From Brachionus manjavacas (lineage: Eukaryota > Rotifera > Eurotatoria > Ploima > Brachionidae): a stretch of DNA of 64,000 nt. This document shows, piece after piece, positions 12,391 through 24,394 of this stretch. A model generated the notes under the pieces. It did not search any database. It worked only from the letters and a program-made list of their open reading frames with translations, and was not told the origin of the DNA. Positions within the stretch are counted from its first letter, which is position 1; the number at the start of each line of letters is the position of its first letter. The DNA lies in the NCBI GenBank assembly GCA_019054805.1, contig JAHQIY010000041.1, positions 124,001 to 188,000 on the forward strand, in the 5' to 3' direction. A program made the position numbers and the translations under genes.

Positions 12391-13610
12391 TATTTAAAAA
12401 ATTTTAAACAATAAAAAATGGAAAATTTCAGCAATTGTAAAATTAAAAATTTATTTTTCGCTAATAAGTTCAAAAAAAGATTACAGTAGTATACTATTTG
12501 CTCATATTTCAGAATATTGTTAGCAATTTGAAGGTATTCAATACACTTGTCTTCGTAAGCTCAATAATGCATGAAGAACTTAAAATAAACACTTTAGTTG
12601 AAAGGTATAAAAACCTACTCACTAATTATATCATATAATATTTTTCAAGTAGACAAATTTCTTGTGCATAATAAAATGATTATTAACCTATTCAATGATT
12701 ATTTAAAACATGATAAAAATGATCATAAGTTAAAACTATTATTCGATGAGTAGAAAAGATAAAAATATTACGTATCCACATAAAAATCGATTCTGGTACC
12801 AGATTCAAATTATTTTTCTATTTTTTATCTAAATTATTTAAAACGCTATTTATTTTTATTTATATTTTCTATTTTATTTTTATTCTTATTAAAATCAAAT
12901 TTAAAATTTATTCTTTAGCGAGAAAAAGAGTGAAATACTCAACTTACTTTAATAAAAAAACGGTATAAAAAAACGATTATTAAAGATTTAGATTATTGAA
13001 TTATTAACTTTTTGGCTTAGACGGCCGTTTCTATCTATTTAGATCAAATTTAATAAAAGCTTTTTGGCAAATACACAAGTCTTATTTAGCAGACAACACT
13101 ACAACTTGTTTAAAGGTAAATTATAGCTCCTATCTAAATCGAATAAAATTAACAAATATTTTTAGGATTTCTTATTTTTTGAGATTTTTTTATATCTATT
13201 TTCCAAAATATATTAATGAAAACGGCTGTTGAAAAATGGATGCAGGTGTTTTTCGCTGGTAACTTATGATAACAACAAAAAAAAAATCCATTTTAAACTA
13301 TAATTTTTTTTAGGTCCAAACGAAATAAACCAAAATTGATTCTTAACTTGATTTAAAAAAAAAATTTTATCCAAAAAAAGGATAAATATTTTTCATAATT
13401 AAATATATTGATAAAAGATAAAAAGAGTTAAATTTTATTTAGAAAAATAGCACTAATAGTGAAGAGACTTTAAAAAATAAATAAATAAAAATTAAAGCTG
13501 TTGATATTGTAAACATTCGATTTTGGAACATTCTTGCATAATTATCTAAATTTTCAAATTAAATAAATTTAATAATATTAAAATTCAGAACTTCTTTTTT
13601 TTATCTAGAA
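12391..13610. other. Intergenic stretch without recognisable content
   Basis: AT-rich sequence between LINE fragments. I found no frame with a known domain and no obvious inverted or tandem repeat. Confidence 0.45.
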
Positions 13611-13614
13611 AGAC

Positions 13615-13720
13615 AAAACTAAACTAAACTTTACTTTACTTTATTTTATTCTACTTTTTATATTTTCTTTACATCACCCTTGCGGTGTTTATTGAATAAA
13701 ATAATAATAATAATAATTAA
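13615..13720 (+). mobile_element. LINE 3' end with CACC/GGTG hairpin and (AAT)n tail
   Basis: The hairpin CACC-CTTGC-GGTG (13675-13687) is followed by TTTATTGAATAAAATAATAATAAT. The same layout with a different stem (CGCC-CTCAA-GGCG) and a (TAAA)n tail occurs at 63166-63210, so these are two members of one LINE family. Confidence 0.5.
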
Positions 13721-13803
13721 AATTCAGAACAATTTTATTTTTTTGTCAGAGAGAAAATAAATAAAAAATTTGATAATTAGATTAGTTTTGTAGAAAAATA
13801 AAA

Positions 13804-14604
13804 TCAAATAATTTCATTTAGAATTTGTTCATTGTAAGAATTATATTTATTTGATTTGGGCAAAATACCAACTTTGTTTGCCAGATTGATATTATTTGAG
13901 AAAGAGCGATTCATCCGATTCTCACTGAATCGGTTGCTTTTTAGCGAAGACAACGGATCGAATAAATCCGTATTTCTTTTGGCCCTTTTGTTTCTATAAA
14001 TTACTGATCGCCGTTTGAAAATTCCCGAATTTTTCCGATAAAAACTCTCGTTAGTAGATTTGCTTGATTTTTCTTTAAAATCAGCATCTTTATCTATGTT
14101 TTTTAGATATTTTTGGCTTCTCATTTTCCTTTTTTTTCTTCGCTTTTTGAATCTTCTTTTTATTTTAAAGTTGTGCCAAAGCGCTTGAAAATACTCCAAA
14201 CACGAATAAGAATAAACATCGTCAAAATTGTTGCTTCTTTTTTCTACCTTGTTTTTCAGATATTCCATCATTTGATTTAATTTACATAAAAATAGCAGAA
14301 ACAGGAAAACAAAAAGTATAATTAATATTTGAATAAAAGTAACAGGTAGTTGAATCGAATCAGATTCGAATAATGTGACTTGAGATTTATTCGAGTGATT
14401 TATAGTTATTAGCTGATTTGGTTCACTTTTTAAACCAGGTGATATTCTGGAATTCAAAAAAGTAAAAAATTCATAAAATTCATGTTGCTCAATTTCTGAC
14501 TCATGGTCATCATTTGCGTTAACAGATGTGTAAAATGGATTAAACGAGCTAAAAACATCTAAATTACGTCTTCCTAAGAAGCTTGAGTTTATTTTTTTAA
14601 GCAT
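13804..14604 (-). CDS. Hypothetical single-pass membrane protein, 266 aa
   Basis: An uninterrupted single-exon frame. Residues about 1-86 are polar with an acidic patch (NDDHESEIEQHEFYEFF). Residues about 87-107 form a strongly hydrophobic segment (FIQILIILFVFLFLLFLC), most likely one membrane span. Beyond it lies a very basic cluster at about 147-161 (KIKRRFKKRRKKRKMR), and the remainder is Ser/Asn/Lys/Arg-rich and probably disordered. There is no N-terminal signal peptide. The basic side should be cytoplasmic by the positive-inside rule. I do not recognise a family. It lies alone between transposon remnants, and its long clean frame in an AT-rich region, where stops are frequent, is the main support that it is real. 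Confidence 0.55.
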   Translation of the reverse strand: MLKKINSSFLGRRNLDVFSSFNPFYTSVNANDDHESEIEQHEFYEFFTFLNSRISPGLKSEPNQLITINHSNKSQVTLFESDSIQLPVTFIQILIILFVFLFLLFLCKLNQMMEYLKNKVEKRSNNFDDVYSYSCLEYFQALWHNFKIKRRFKKRRKKRKMRSQKYLKNIDKDADFKEKSSKSTNESFYRKNSGIFKRRSVIYRNKRAKRNTDLFDPLSSLKSNRFSENRMNRSFSNNINLANKVGILPKSNKYNSYNEQILNEII

Positions 14605-15376
14605 AACTAATAAATTTTAAAAATAACTTTTTTTTTCATCTAGAAATTATTGCAGAATTTAAAAAAAAATATTTTAATTAAAAAAAAATATATATCATAT
14701 CTGAATAATAGTAAAAGATAATTTTACAAAGACTGGTGCCTTGATCGCATCGATTTTTCGAATGAAAAATTAGATTTCCTCTAAATTTTTTATTAATTAT
14801 TATTGTAATTAATTTAAAATGACAGGTTATTATTAAAATCGGCGGTTGTGTAAAAAATTAAATCGTTATTTAAAAACAATACTTTTTTAGAGTTATTTTT
14901 AAAGAAAACTGTCTGAATTCATCTAATTTTATTTTAATCTAGCATTTTAACTCCTTAGATATAATTAATATGCGCTCTTTTAGATTACTTGAAAGAAACA
15001 ATAAATAAATTCTTATCTTTAGTTATTTGGAAATAGACTAAAAGAAAACATATTTAGATTTAGTGCATACAGTATTGTAAAATTTAAACAATTCTTTTAG
15101 GTTGCCTAAAGATTGAGTTTAATTTTTATTCTATCTTCAGTGATTATAATTCAAGAATCGTTTAAAAATATTTTTTTATTCACAAAATTCATAATTGAAT
15201 AGATTTATATTTTCCTAATTTGAAAAATTATACCCTCATTTTTCTGTTCACAGTTCGGTATTTAAGATAGAATTTTTACAATTTTTTTTTATTAAGAAAT
15301 GAATTGAAACAAAATTCAAAACTTTATTTTTACAAGCCAAGGATATAAACTTATCTTTTTTTTAAGGATAAATCAA
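14605..15376. other. Intergenic stretch upstream of the membrane-protein gene
   Basis: AT-rich sequence that probably includes the promoter of the minus-strand gene ending at 13804. I cannot identify specific elements. Confidence 0.4.
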
Positions 15377-15642
15377 ACTTGTTTTTAAGTCACAGTTTTA
15401 AGTCTAAGTCAGAAAAATTTAAGTCAAGTCAATGACTTAAATTTTTTTTTTAGTGAAGTTTAGTCGAGTCAACTAATTTTCTGATTTTAAAGCTAAACTT
15501 TTTTTGGTTTAAAATAAAAAATCATATTTATTTTTTAGTTTAAAAATCAGATAATTAGTTGACTTGACTAAATTTCACTAAAAAAAATTAATTTTAAGTC
15601 ATTGACTTGACTTGACTTAAGACTTGTGACTTAAAAACAAGT
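15377..15642. mobile_element. Foldback element built of AAGTC/GACTT motifs
   Basis: ACTTGTTTTTAAGTCACAG at the left is mirrored by GTGACTTAAAAACAAGT at the right. The arms continue through TTAAGTCAAGTCAATGACTT and AGTCAACTAATTTTCTGA for about 110 bp each, leaving a short AT-rich centre near 15500-15535. There is no coding content. Target duplication is not clear. Confidence 0.6.
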
Positions 15643-16815
15643 CTCTAAAAAGTATTGATAAATATAATTACATTTTTTGTTAGTCAATTGAAGATTAATC
15701 AAACTCGAAGTTTCTGCTTTTGGATAATTATTTTTAGTTAGATGACAGAATTAATTTATCAATTTAACGAATTATTTTTTTCCTTCCTGAAAACTAAAAA
15801 TCCTCAAAAAGTAGCTCCATATTTTTTATAGATTTAATAAATTCATAAATAAAATATTTTTTAAGAACTAAAAGGCTTTTTTTTTTTAAATAATTGAATA
15901 TTAAATATTTTATTTTATTAATATTACTCTAATTGTTAAAAAATCTATTTTTGATATAAATAAATTTATCTGCAAAAAAAGTCTTCTTTAAATTTAGAAA
16001 TGTATGCCTGGAAAAGCGAATCAGAGATTGAAATTGAAGAATGTATGCCATTGTGTAGGTGCTACTCGACAACTTTGACAAAATTGTGACAAGTTTAAAA
16101 TTTTAAAATTTACAAAAAGTTTTTTTTACTTACAAATAAAATACTTTTTGTATGTGAAAAGTATTTTTATATCAAATAAAGAAAAAAAGTTGATTTAAAT
16201 TGATGAAGTAAAGATACTGATTAAAAAGTCTAAGCCTTTTTTAGCATGCTACAAAAAATTGATGTAACTATATACTTTTGGCTTGATAAAGCACTGAATG
16301 CAAACTATTCATCAATTATTAAAAAAAATTTTGTTTTCATTTGCATTAAATGATAAAATACTTTGAGATAAGTTTCGAAAATATTTGCATGAGAAAAAAA
16401 TTAAAGACTGATGAGGAAAAACAAATATTTGGATTTTGGAAGAATTCAAAATAGTATATTAAAAATATATAAAACAGTTGGCAGACTTTATTGATAAATT
16501 GTGATTGCTTTTCTATTGTTTTAAATGATCAGTTAATTTTAAAAATCACAAAAATAAAATTTCAATCTTTAAACAAATATATTGACAATTAAATTCAATT
16601 AAAAAAATCAAACTAAATATTTAAATTTTATTGCAAAACAAATTTAGTTTAAAGACTATATAACAAAATTAAATCAGATTTTAGCAGATAAAGTTAATCA
16701 TCATTTTTGTTATCATTTGTTGATTTTAGAAACTCATATTTACTTTGCCAAATACCCATTAAATTATACAGTGCTTCGTCAAAAAGCCGAAAATCGGTAA
16801 AATTATATTATTTTA
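15643..16815. other. Intergenic stretch without recognisable content
   Basis: AT-rich sequence with no supported gene or repeat. Confidence 0.45.
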
Positions 16816-16819
16816 AAAA

Positions 16820-17110
16820 TATTAATAAAAATTAAGTAAAAACACTCAGAGTAATCAACGACATAACTTTTTCTGCAACCGAATTGTCAATGACTGGAAC
16901 GATCTTTACGACTCCATAATCACCGCCAAAAGTACCAACGACTTCAAAAGCAAGCTTGACATAACAGCAACTTAATTACGGCAAGTGGCTAACACACAGA
17001 ATGTCGTTACCCATCGCGTTTTGCATCATCCTGCATGCAATTCGCGACTTATAGCCTACCCCTTACTACTACTACTACTACTACTACTCAAGGACCGCGG
17101 TGTCAATTTG
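16820..17110 (+). mobile_element. LINE ORF2 C-terminus and 3' end with (ACT)n
   Basis: The frame from about 16865 reads FFCNRIVNDWNDLYDSIITA then KSTNDFKSKLD and stops. This is the typical C-terminal motif of LINE polyproteins (RxxxxWNxLP...FKxxLD). It is followed by a (TAC)n microsatellite at about 17066-17089 and a short GC-rich end. The fragment is 5' truncated. A different LINE 5' segment begins about 200 bp later. Confidence 0.65.
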
Positions 17111-17292
17111 ACACTTTTTGAGTATAAATAATTAAATACTTTTTTTTAAAAAAAAGATTTTGGTAATTTTATTTTGCAAACTTTATTAGGTATCAAAGAT
17201 AAAAATCAAAATTGAAATTTTGAATCAAAAAAATTAAGTCTTCATGACAAAAAAAAATTACCTTTAAGGACCGAAGGAAAAATTAAAATTAA

Positions 17293-18340
17293 AAAAAATT
17301 TAAATATGACACGCATAGCTCAAGGTCTTATTAAGTGCACCAAAATTTTTGGTGCTTGTTAAAGCTCTGCAAGCTCTGCGCAAGGATGGCACGCAAAATC
17401 ATTTAAATTCAAAATTTTTCATTTCAAATTTGAAAACTAATAAAGTTAACATAATAATACGCGTGTGGCGTCTACTAATATTGACGAAATGAACGAAACA
17501 CTTAAAGTCCATGGCCAATGAACAGGTAGAGGCAATCATAGAGAAAATGCACAAGTATATTATTGCACTGGTGACGTTTTTTAGGGACCAGTCCAAAAAA
17601 ATCGAAGCAATGAAAGCCGAGTAAGCTGCGGCAAAGAAGAACCCGACTGGTGGCATTTAATGTTCATGGACTGACAATTTCAAAGCAAGACACAGAGTGC
17701 ACATAGTGAGTGTCAACAAGGAGATCAACGACAAGGCAAGTATCGAAAACAATGAAGTGGTATCAGGAAGTAGCGTTTGAGATGAGGAGGAAGATAAGGA
17801 AAAGGTTGAGGGGCTATTGAAAGCTCTGAAATTAGATATGAGCAAAACCATTAAAAAACAAAATAAAACGAGAAACGAAAACCCGGTCTAATGAGGAGCT
17901 CAATATGATCGTGGTAGAGTTCAATGATGAAACCAGCATGCAAACGGAACTACGCAACGCCATGAACTTTCGAGGCAAGGAACTTTTAAGAATGTGTAAA
18001 TAAATCCAGAAAAAAACCCTAGCGAGAGAGAACTAGAATTTAGATCCGAACGAAACAAACGGAACGACTCCTAATTGAAAGCAAGAGCAAGAGTCTGAAG
18101 AGAGGCACAGCTACGGCGTCAACCCTCAGAGCCATCCTAAAGCTGGCGAGATATTTTATTGGGGTATCAAGTGGAATAAGCTCCGAGAGATCTACTTTGA
18201 CTAATGGCATCTTATCTACAAACAGCAAAGACACCCTTGACAATCCAACCAAAGAGATTCTGCACATTTTACATATGAAGATGTTTCTATTAAAAAGGAA
18301 AATTTCATTGAAAAATCAGGTCGATTTCTATTGGACGATT
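17293..18340 (+). mobile_element. LINE 5' region with decayed ORF1 (copy 2)
   Basis: It begins with the same 5' sequence as 12061-12390 and continues into ORF1 pieces: VEAIIEKMHKYIIALVTFFR, DQSKKIEAMKAE, LNMIVVEFNDETSMQTELRN and, after a stop, INPEKNPSERELEFRSERNK. The last motif is the NPDLTPxERE...ERNxRN signature of non-LTR retrotransposon ORF1 products. Many stops and frameshifts show it is dead. The composition is richer in G+C than its surroundings. Confidence 0.6.
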
Positions 18341-18639
18341 AAAAAAAGTTAATTGCCTTCATAAAATTTCGATCGCCGGTTTACTATCAATTCATTTTAG
18401 ACGAATGCTTCTTGGTTTAGGATTAGCAAACAACCCTTCTTAAAATTTTTGTAGAAAAAGCACTACGAATATAAAAACTATTGTTTTCTTTTGTAATTAC
18501 TTGCATCTAAATAAAAAAAATGTTTATAGCTATACCACTAGTATCTTATGATAGTTAAATTAATGACCTGAAGACAAAAGTTGAAAAAATCAAAGCACTT
18601 AAAGAAACCTTGGTTCATAGAAAGATAAAGTAGAACAAA

Positions 18640-18970
18640 ACAAAAGAACAGAACAAAGTTAAAAAAAATTAAATAACATATTTTATAAAAGTAAAAAAAT
18701 TATTCTGTGAATGCAGCATGGTGCAACATTCACAGTTGCACCAACTGAAAATGTTCTGCTAATGATGTGCAAAATCTCTGCAAAATACCTTACGCTCGAT
18801 TATATTGTAATTTAATTTGCAAATTTAGCAGACCTTAATATTTGATGCAACTTTGAATGTTGCACTAAGTTGCATTTACTGAATTAAGTTTAAACATTTA
18901 GAAAAAAGTTTTTCCTTTTTTTACTATTTTTTTTTTCTTTTTACCATTATCTAATGAATTTCACAAAACC
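18640..18970. mobile_element. Second copy of the TTAA-type foldback MITE
   Basis: Diverged copy of 5709-6066: it shares GCAGCATGGTGCAACATTC, GTGCAAAATCTCTGCAAAAT, TTTGATGCAACTTTGAA and the right end GAATTTCACAAAACC. The left end is eroded. Confidence 0.6.
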
Positions 18971-20330
18971 TAACAGACAACAAGCCTGAAACTCTGTGTA
19001 AGTGTTCCGCCAAGACCCCGTTTAGTTTTTAAATATTATGAATTTTTATCATATTGAAATAAGTTATAATTAGTTATGAATTTTTATCATATTAAAATCA
19101 GATTAAAATAAGTTAAAATTCTGACAAGGTTACATAATTCAAATAAACATTGAATAAAACAAACATTAAACATTTAAATATTAAACATTTAAACATAAAA
19201 CATTTTAACATAAAAAATTTAAAATTTCAACATTTCCTTCAAAAAAAAAGAAAATAAAGAAAAAAAGGAAGAATTTAATTAAAAAAAAATGCAAAAATCG
19301 TTCATTTTCATCTTGGAATTTTAGAGAAAATGGTCTTGCTTCTCGAACTTTTTTCGAGAAGCAAATATAAAGTGTTTTCCATCATACTGAATCAATTAAA
19401 AAATGATTCTAAATTTTTTGTTTAAATCTTAATAACTAAAAAAGCCGTTTTTTTTTTTAATTTTTAAAGGTAATTGAATTTCATAACCTCAAATTTCATT
19501 TTTCAATTTTTCATTATTAAAGTTACTAAATCAACTTAATAATTTTGAAATATTATATTTACGCTTCTATTGAAATAAATTTTTAAAAGAAAAAAATGTT
19601 TACCATAAAGGGGGTCATCTAGTTGATTTTGAATTTTTGTTAGCCTTATCTTTCATTCAGATTAGAGACATTAGTCTTCTTAATCAAGGATAAAAGTAAA
19701 AAAAGAGCACTAAATGTTAAAAAAGAGTTTAAACTAAAATTGTCAATTTTATCCAAAATCTTTTATTTTGTTACTAATTAAGATAATTTATTTACGATAA
19801 AGCTTACTCAAAATTTATTTTTTTAGTCTTTTTTTGTTAGAGAGTTAGATATTTTGATAATAGAATTAGAAAATTTGTTAAATGAGTTAATTTTCGCGAT
19901 ACTTATATATCTCTTGCTTTTAATAATTTTAATCGATCATTATCTTTTGAAAGTAATTTTCGTAAAATCGAAGCAGCAACGATCATTTGCAGCTGTAACG
20001 ACAAAAGCTTAAACCAAATAGTATTCTTTGAAATCACTAAATGTTAATCTATGAAAATTGTAATTTGGGCTTTTTTGTTCTCTGCAATAAGTTCCGTCGC
20101 ATCTAATTTTAATTTTTTATATACAATTTTTGAATCCAAACGTGTTCTTTTACAAAACACTGATAGTTTTTCATAAAATTCATCTTTTAATAAACCGAAT
20201 TTTTGAATTTTTTTTAATTTAAATTGAAGCATTTTTTATTATTAATTGAAATCCTTGGGATATTAGTATAAGCTCCATTATTCTCATTTTTTGCCATTTC
20301 AAAAGATTTATTACCATTTGAATTACCGTA
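18971..20330. other. Intergenic stretch with one weak minus-strand frame
   Basis: Mostly AT-rich non-coding DNA. A 62-codon minus-strand frame at 20044-20232 (LKDEFYEKLSVFCKRTRLDS, then KIVYKKLKLDATELIAENKK) has protein-like composition but no recognisable domain. It may be an exon or gene remnant. Confidence 0.35.
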
Positions 20331-21022
20331 AAAAAATTGATCTTATCCTTCCAGAGTCCTCTGATTATCACACAGACCCACTTGGTTTTTTACAGAGAAG
20401 GACGGCATGCACACAACACTAAACAGGAACTACGAGCTTCGCACTGGCGGTCATACTTTTTTTTTCGAATCCCGCCGCCTAGTCCTGCACCTAGGCAACG
20501 AGCACTTCAGTTCCCTAATCAACGCTAGCACCAACTCCATGGATAAAAATGTCAATGTTTGACCGGATATGATCGGATTAGATCAGCCACTTGCTGACCT
20601 GAGTTGAAGACCGCCTATTCCTGAATATGTAAGCAGGTAAAACTAACTATAAGGAATGTCATCTGTCTGTAAGCCTGTAAGCTTCCACCAAACCTTCTCT
20701 ACAATTATATAAACAGCCAGAAGCAATGCAGAGACTCCATTAAAGGTCTGATCGACTGTCATGGTGAACATTCTCAATGTCCAATTTGGCAGTGTCTTTA
20801 TCCCTAGCCTACTATGCCCTGCTCAGCCTACAGCATGAGGGAGATGTCGACTTCTTCTCGCTTGCCAACGTTCACAAGTATATACTTCGTCTAAACCCTA
20901 AGAAATCGCCTGGCATGGACGGTATTCACCCATACGTCGTCAAAAGTTGTGCCGATGGCTTTTCGAAGATTCTCAACATCATAGCAATTGTTGTAAAAAA
21001 AAATGTTCTTACTTTTTTGTAA
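20331..21022 (+). mobile_element. LINE remnants: C-terminal-like piece and reverse-transcriptase start
   Basis: At 20840-20990 the frame reads FSLANVHKYILRLNPKKSPG, MDGIHPYVVKSCADG, FSKILNII. This is the conserved region just before the reverse-transcriptase fingers of CR1/jockey-like LINEs. The 20400-20560 segment (SSLINASTNSMDKNVN) resembles a LINE C-terminus. The stretch is clearly less AT-rich than its neighbours. Both pieces are truncated. Confidence 0.6.
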
Positions 21023-21323
21023 ATGCTTATATATTATAAAACAGAGAACCTATATAATTTTAGAAAATGCCTTTTTGGTTATCTTGATAACTTGTTCTAT
21101 TTACAAGCTAAAGATTTTTTTTTAGTCATCTTTAATAGATTGTAATTTAATGGAAAATTTCTTTTTTCTTTAGATAATTTAAAAGTTTTGGTTATTGTAA
21201 AACTTATATCTCAGAAATGTTACATTCTAAAATGTTGGTGCTTTGAGAAAAATTTTTTTGAACAGTTATACGAATGATATAGTAAATAATTAAATGATAC
21301 TGGTGAACGATGTGGACAATGAT

Positions 21324-21400
21324 GGCAAATTAAAGTTTATGAACAAATCAAAATTTCAAGTCAAAATTTTTAATTTTTAATCTAACCTCGAATTCGTAGG
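21324..21400. mobile_element. Isolated end of the GGCA...TGCC family
   Basis: GGCAAATTAAAGTTTATGAA followed by CAAATCAAAATTTCAAGTC matches the left end of the element at 5302-6195. I could not find its partner end nearby, so it is a fragment. Confidence 0.35.
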
Positions 21401-22001
21401 AATCGAAGACAGTGATGTGCTTAAATTTTGAACATTTTGAAGCTTTTCCATTTTTCCGGCTTTTCAACGGCTAACCGATTCGCTTTCATCATCTAATCTC
21501 TGGAATTCATTTTCAAAAGACCCATTTTGTGTCTTTATCAAGTGTACAAACTCTTGAACACTAAGTTTTTCTAACTATCTTTTGATAAAGGTACCATAAA
21601 GTATATCATTTTATCGCTGATACCAATAAAAAGCTTTTAATTTTAATTACATTGTATTTATTAGTGTACAAACCCTTCTAGATATCTGTTCCGATAATGG
21701 CTCTAAAAAGCGAATCAAATTTAACCCCTTAAAATCCCATATTATTGAGTTTGGTCCTCAACTCTTTAATACCAATTTTTACGGACGTTAATAATGGCCC
21801 ACTCTTTTTTAATAAAAACAACATCTTTTTTTTTAAACCAATTATCTTTTATTTATTTTTTATTCTTTTATAATAAAAATATCTAATCTAATAAAACATA
21901 GATAAAAATAATAAGAAATATATAATTTTAATAAAAAAACACAAAATTAATTAGAAATAATTTTTTTTAATAAAAAAATACTCAAAAAAGAAGATAATTA
22001 A

Positions 22002-22311
22002 TTATTTCTTACATTTGTTTTTGCAATACCAATATCTTCTTTTAAGCATTGGAATGTTGCATTTTGGACAATTTTGTTGATCTACACTTTCTGATGATTG
22101 ACTTTTGGCTTTTTGTTTTTTTGTAACTTGGAGAACAAGCTCATCATCGTTAGCATTTTCTCCTTGTTGTTTATTGTATGCATTAGCTGTTTCTGATTGT
22201 GGACCTCTTTTTTTATTGCGTTCAATTGGTAAATCCATTCCAATAGAGTCAAAGCTGCATAATTTAGATCGATAGGCACATGATACAACGTGAGAACAGT
22301 GAAGATATTTA
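22002..22311 (-). pseudogene. SWIM zinc-finger protein gene, C-terminal part, split by a transposon
   Basis: The minus frame begins, after the transposon border, with the second half of a SWIM finger (LHCSHVVSCAYR). It continues through a polar, Gln/Lys-rich linker to a C-terminal CxxC...CxxxC cluster (CPKCNIPMLKRRYWYCKNKC) and a stop at 22002-22004. Joining it to 26219-26394 through a single copy of the GATATTTA duplication reconstitutes CSCSYWLKYLHCSH, an exact CxC...CxH SWIM pattern. SWIM fingers bind DNA or proteins and are common in MULE-type transposases and in host chromatin or ubiquitin factors; which one this was cannot be decided here. At present the coding frame is interrupted by 3.9 kb. 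Confidence 0.7.
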
Positions 22312-22882
22312 GGCATGTTGAAGTTTATGATCAAATGATCAAATGCTCAATTAAAAAGTAAGCATAATAATTTCTTAAATTAACGAAATGATTTTTTTTT
22401 AATTGGTAATGATGTAACATATTATGCTACAGTCTGAAAAAATTATTTTAAGTTGATCATAAAATAAATGGATTAATAATCGATTTTTAGAATTAAAAAA
22501 AGTTATCAAAATTTTAAAGACATAAAAATTAACTTCTCAAAGATAATAAAATTATAAAACCAAATAATATGTAATATTTTGATTAATTTTCTATTTTGAT
22601 AAATTTTTAAAACTGCCCCGTCTAACTGATGGTCCTAAACGAACGCCAATACCGATCCATTGAAACGTTCAAAAAAACCTAACACCAATACAAAACCAAC
22701 CGAACTTTTCATTCAAAGCATCAATGACCACACAAACCGAACAATCAAAGAGTCCTTAATTCTAAAAAAAACGAACGAATTAAAATTTAGAATCGTATAG
22801 ACAATCAAACCAACCAAGCGACCTTTCAAACCGTTATAAGGCAAGTCAATCAATCATTGGCAATCCAAATCAAAAAAAAAAT

Positions 22883-23372
22883 AAAACAATTGGCGGATTT
22901 GGATTTCCAAGTCCGCCTTTTATGCGTTAAATTAATTTGGAAATCCAAATTTTAAAAAAATTTAAACTAGTGGCGTATTTGGATTTCCAAGTCAGCCTTT
23001 AATGCGTTAAAATTATTTGGAAATCCAAATTTTAAAAAAATTTAAACTAGTGGCGGATTTGGATTTCCAAGTCAGCCTTTAATGCGTTAAAATTATTTGG
23101 AAATCCAAATTTTAAAAAAATTTAAACTAGTGGCGGATTTGGATTTCCAAGTCAGCCTTTAATGCGTGAAAATGATTTGGAAATCCAAATTTTAAAAAAA
23201 TTTAAACTAGTGGCGGATTTGGATTTCCAAGTCAGCCTTTAATGCGTTAAATTAATTTGGAAATCCAAATTTTAAAAAAATTTAAACTAGTGGCGGACTT
23301 GGATTTCCAAATCAGCAATTTTTGCGTTAAAATGATTTGGAAGTCCAAATTTAAAAAAAAAATATAGTGACG
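22883..23372. repeat. 80-bp tandem array, six units
   Basis: The phrase TGGCGGATTTGGATTTCCAA recurs at 22891, 22971, 23051, 23131, 23211 and 23291, exactly every 80 bp (the second has TGGCGTATTT). Each unit also has ATTTGGAAATCCAAAT, the reverse complement of the first motif, so every unit can fold. The last unit is degenerate. The array lies inside the 3.9-kb transposon. Confidence 0.9.
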
Positions 23373-23548
23373 GCATTGGACTAATTTAAATGACGTTTTT
23401 ACTTCAAATATTTTTCTTAGAATTTCTTTATTAGATTTCAAAAAGATTTTTAAAGTCTATTTTGCGGTTTTTTACATTTTATTTTTTAATTTAAATATCG
23501 TTTTTCTTTTTTAGATTTAATTTTTAAAACCCCGATTGAAAATCAATA

Positions 23549-23829
23549 TGGAATCTAAAAAGAACAAATGTTCAAGCAATTTTGTTACCGACAAAAAAAT
23601 GGTGCTTTCCGATTCAATTAGAACGTAATTTTTAAAAAACAAAATTTTGACCTATTTAATCAAATTTTTTTTAAGGGAAATCAAACATTCTCAGAAAAAA
23701 GTTGCATCTGGTTTTGTTTCTTACGCTTTTAAAAATTCTCAAGAATTTAAAAAAAGCTTGGAAGCAAGTAAAACCTATAATAATTTTATTAATAAAGCAA
23801 GAAGTTTTTCATCATCTATGGTTTTTTGA
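23549..23829 (+). CDS. Small two-exon gene inside the transposon, hypothetical
   Basis: An ATG at 23549 opens MESKKNKCSSNFVTDKKMVL and then SDSIRT. A 50-60-bp intron with donor AGAAC|GTAATT and acceptor TTTTTTTAAG|GGAAAT joins in frame to EIKHSQKKVASGFVSYAFKN, then SQEFKKSLEASKTYNNFINK and a stop after SMVF. The product is about 78 residues, Lys/Ser-rich and without a known motif. Its position between the two arrays suggests it belongs to the element. Expression and function are unknown. Confidence 0.4.
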
Positions 23830-23990
23830 TCGACGCTTAAGGTGGAAACAAGTGAGATTCGAAAAAAATAAACCATTAAACCATTCTTTAATTGAATAAT
23901 TGACTATTTTTAGATAAATGAGAAGCATTTAAAAATTTTGAGCGACACAGATAAAATAATTTTAAAATCGAGAGAAAAAATTTAAATTTC

Positions 23991-24200
23991 TTAATGCCAT
24001 TGAGGGCTGTTGATTTTGAAAAAATCAAACAAGAAAAAAGTGATTAAAATAATTAATTTGTTTTTTGTATTTGTCGAGGTAGATTGAAAAATATTGGACT
24101 GATTTGTGATGATGTCTCCAATCGAGCACACCACCGCTTCGGATCTGAAAAATTGTTGTCCCGATTTTTCCCTAATTAAACTCACTGGGTTAGAAATCGA
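23991..24200 (-). other. Possible minus-strand exon within the transposon
   Basis: The minus strand reads SNPVSLIREKSGQQFFRSEA then VVCSIGDIITNQSNIFQSTS before ending in hydrophobic low-complexity residues. It could be an exon of the same minus-strand gene as 25362-25878, but no join can be proven. Confidence 0.25.
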
Positions 24201-24394
24201 TATCTTTGAAATTTAAATTTGATTAATAAAAAAAAAATATTCATCCAAAATACTTGGACTTAAAATTTTATTTATTTCAAGAGAAGTCACAACATTTGAC
24301 ATTAAAATTTTTTTTAAATAAACTCGGGATAAGTCTTTAATTTTTTTTTAAATGGCACTTTCTTGGGTTCTTGTTTTGTAGGCTGATACAATAG

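Noticed and set aside
22883..23372. CRISPR-like array
   Set aside because: The whole 80-bp unit repeats, with no unique spacers, inside a eukaryotic transposon.
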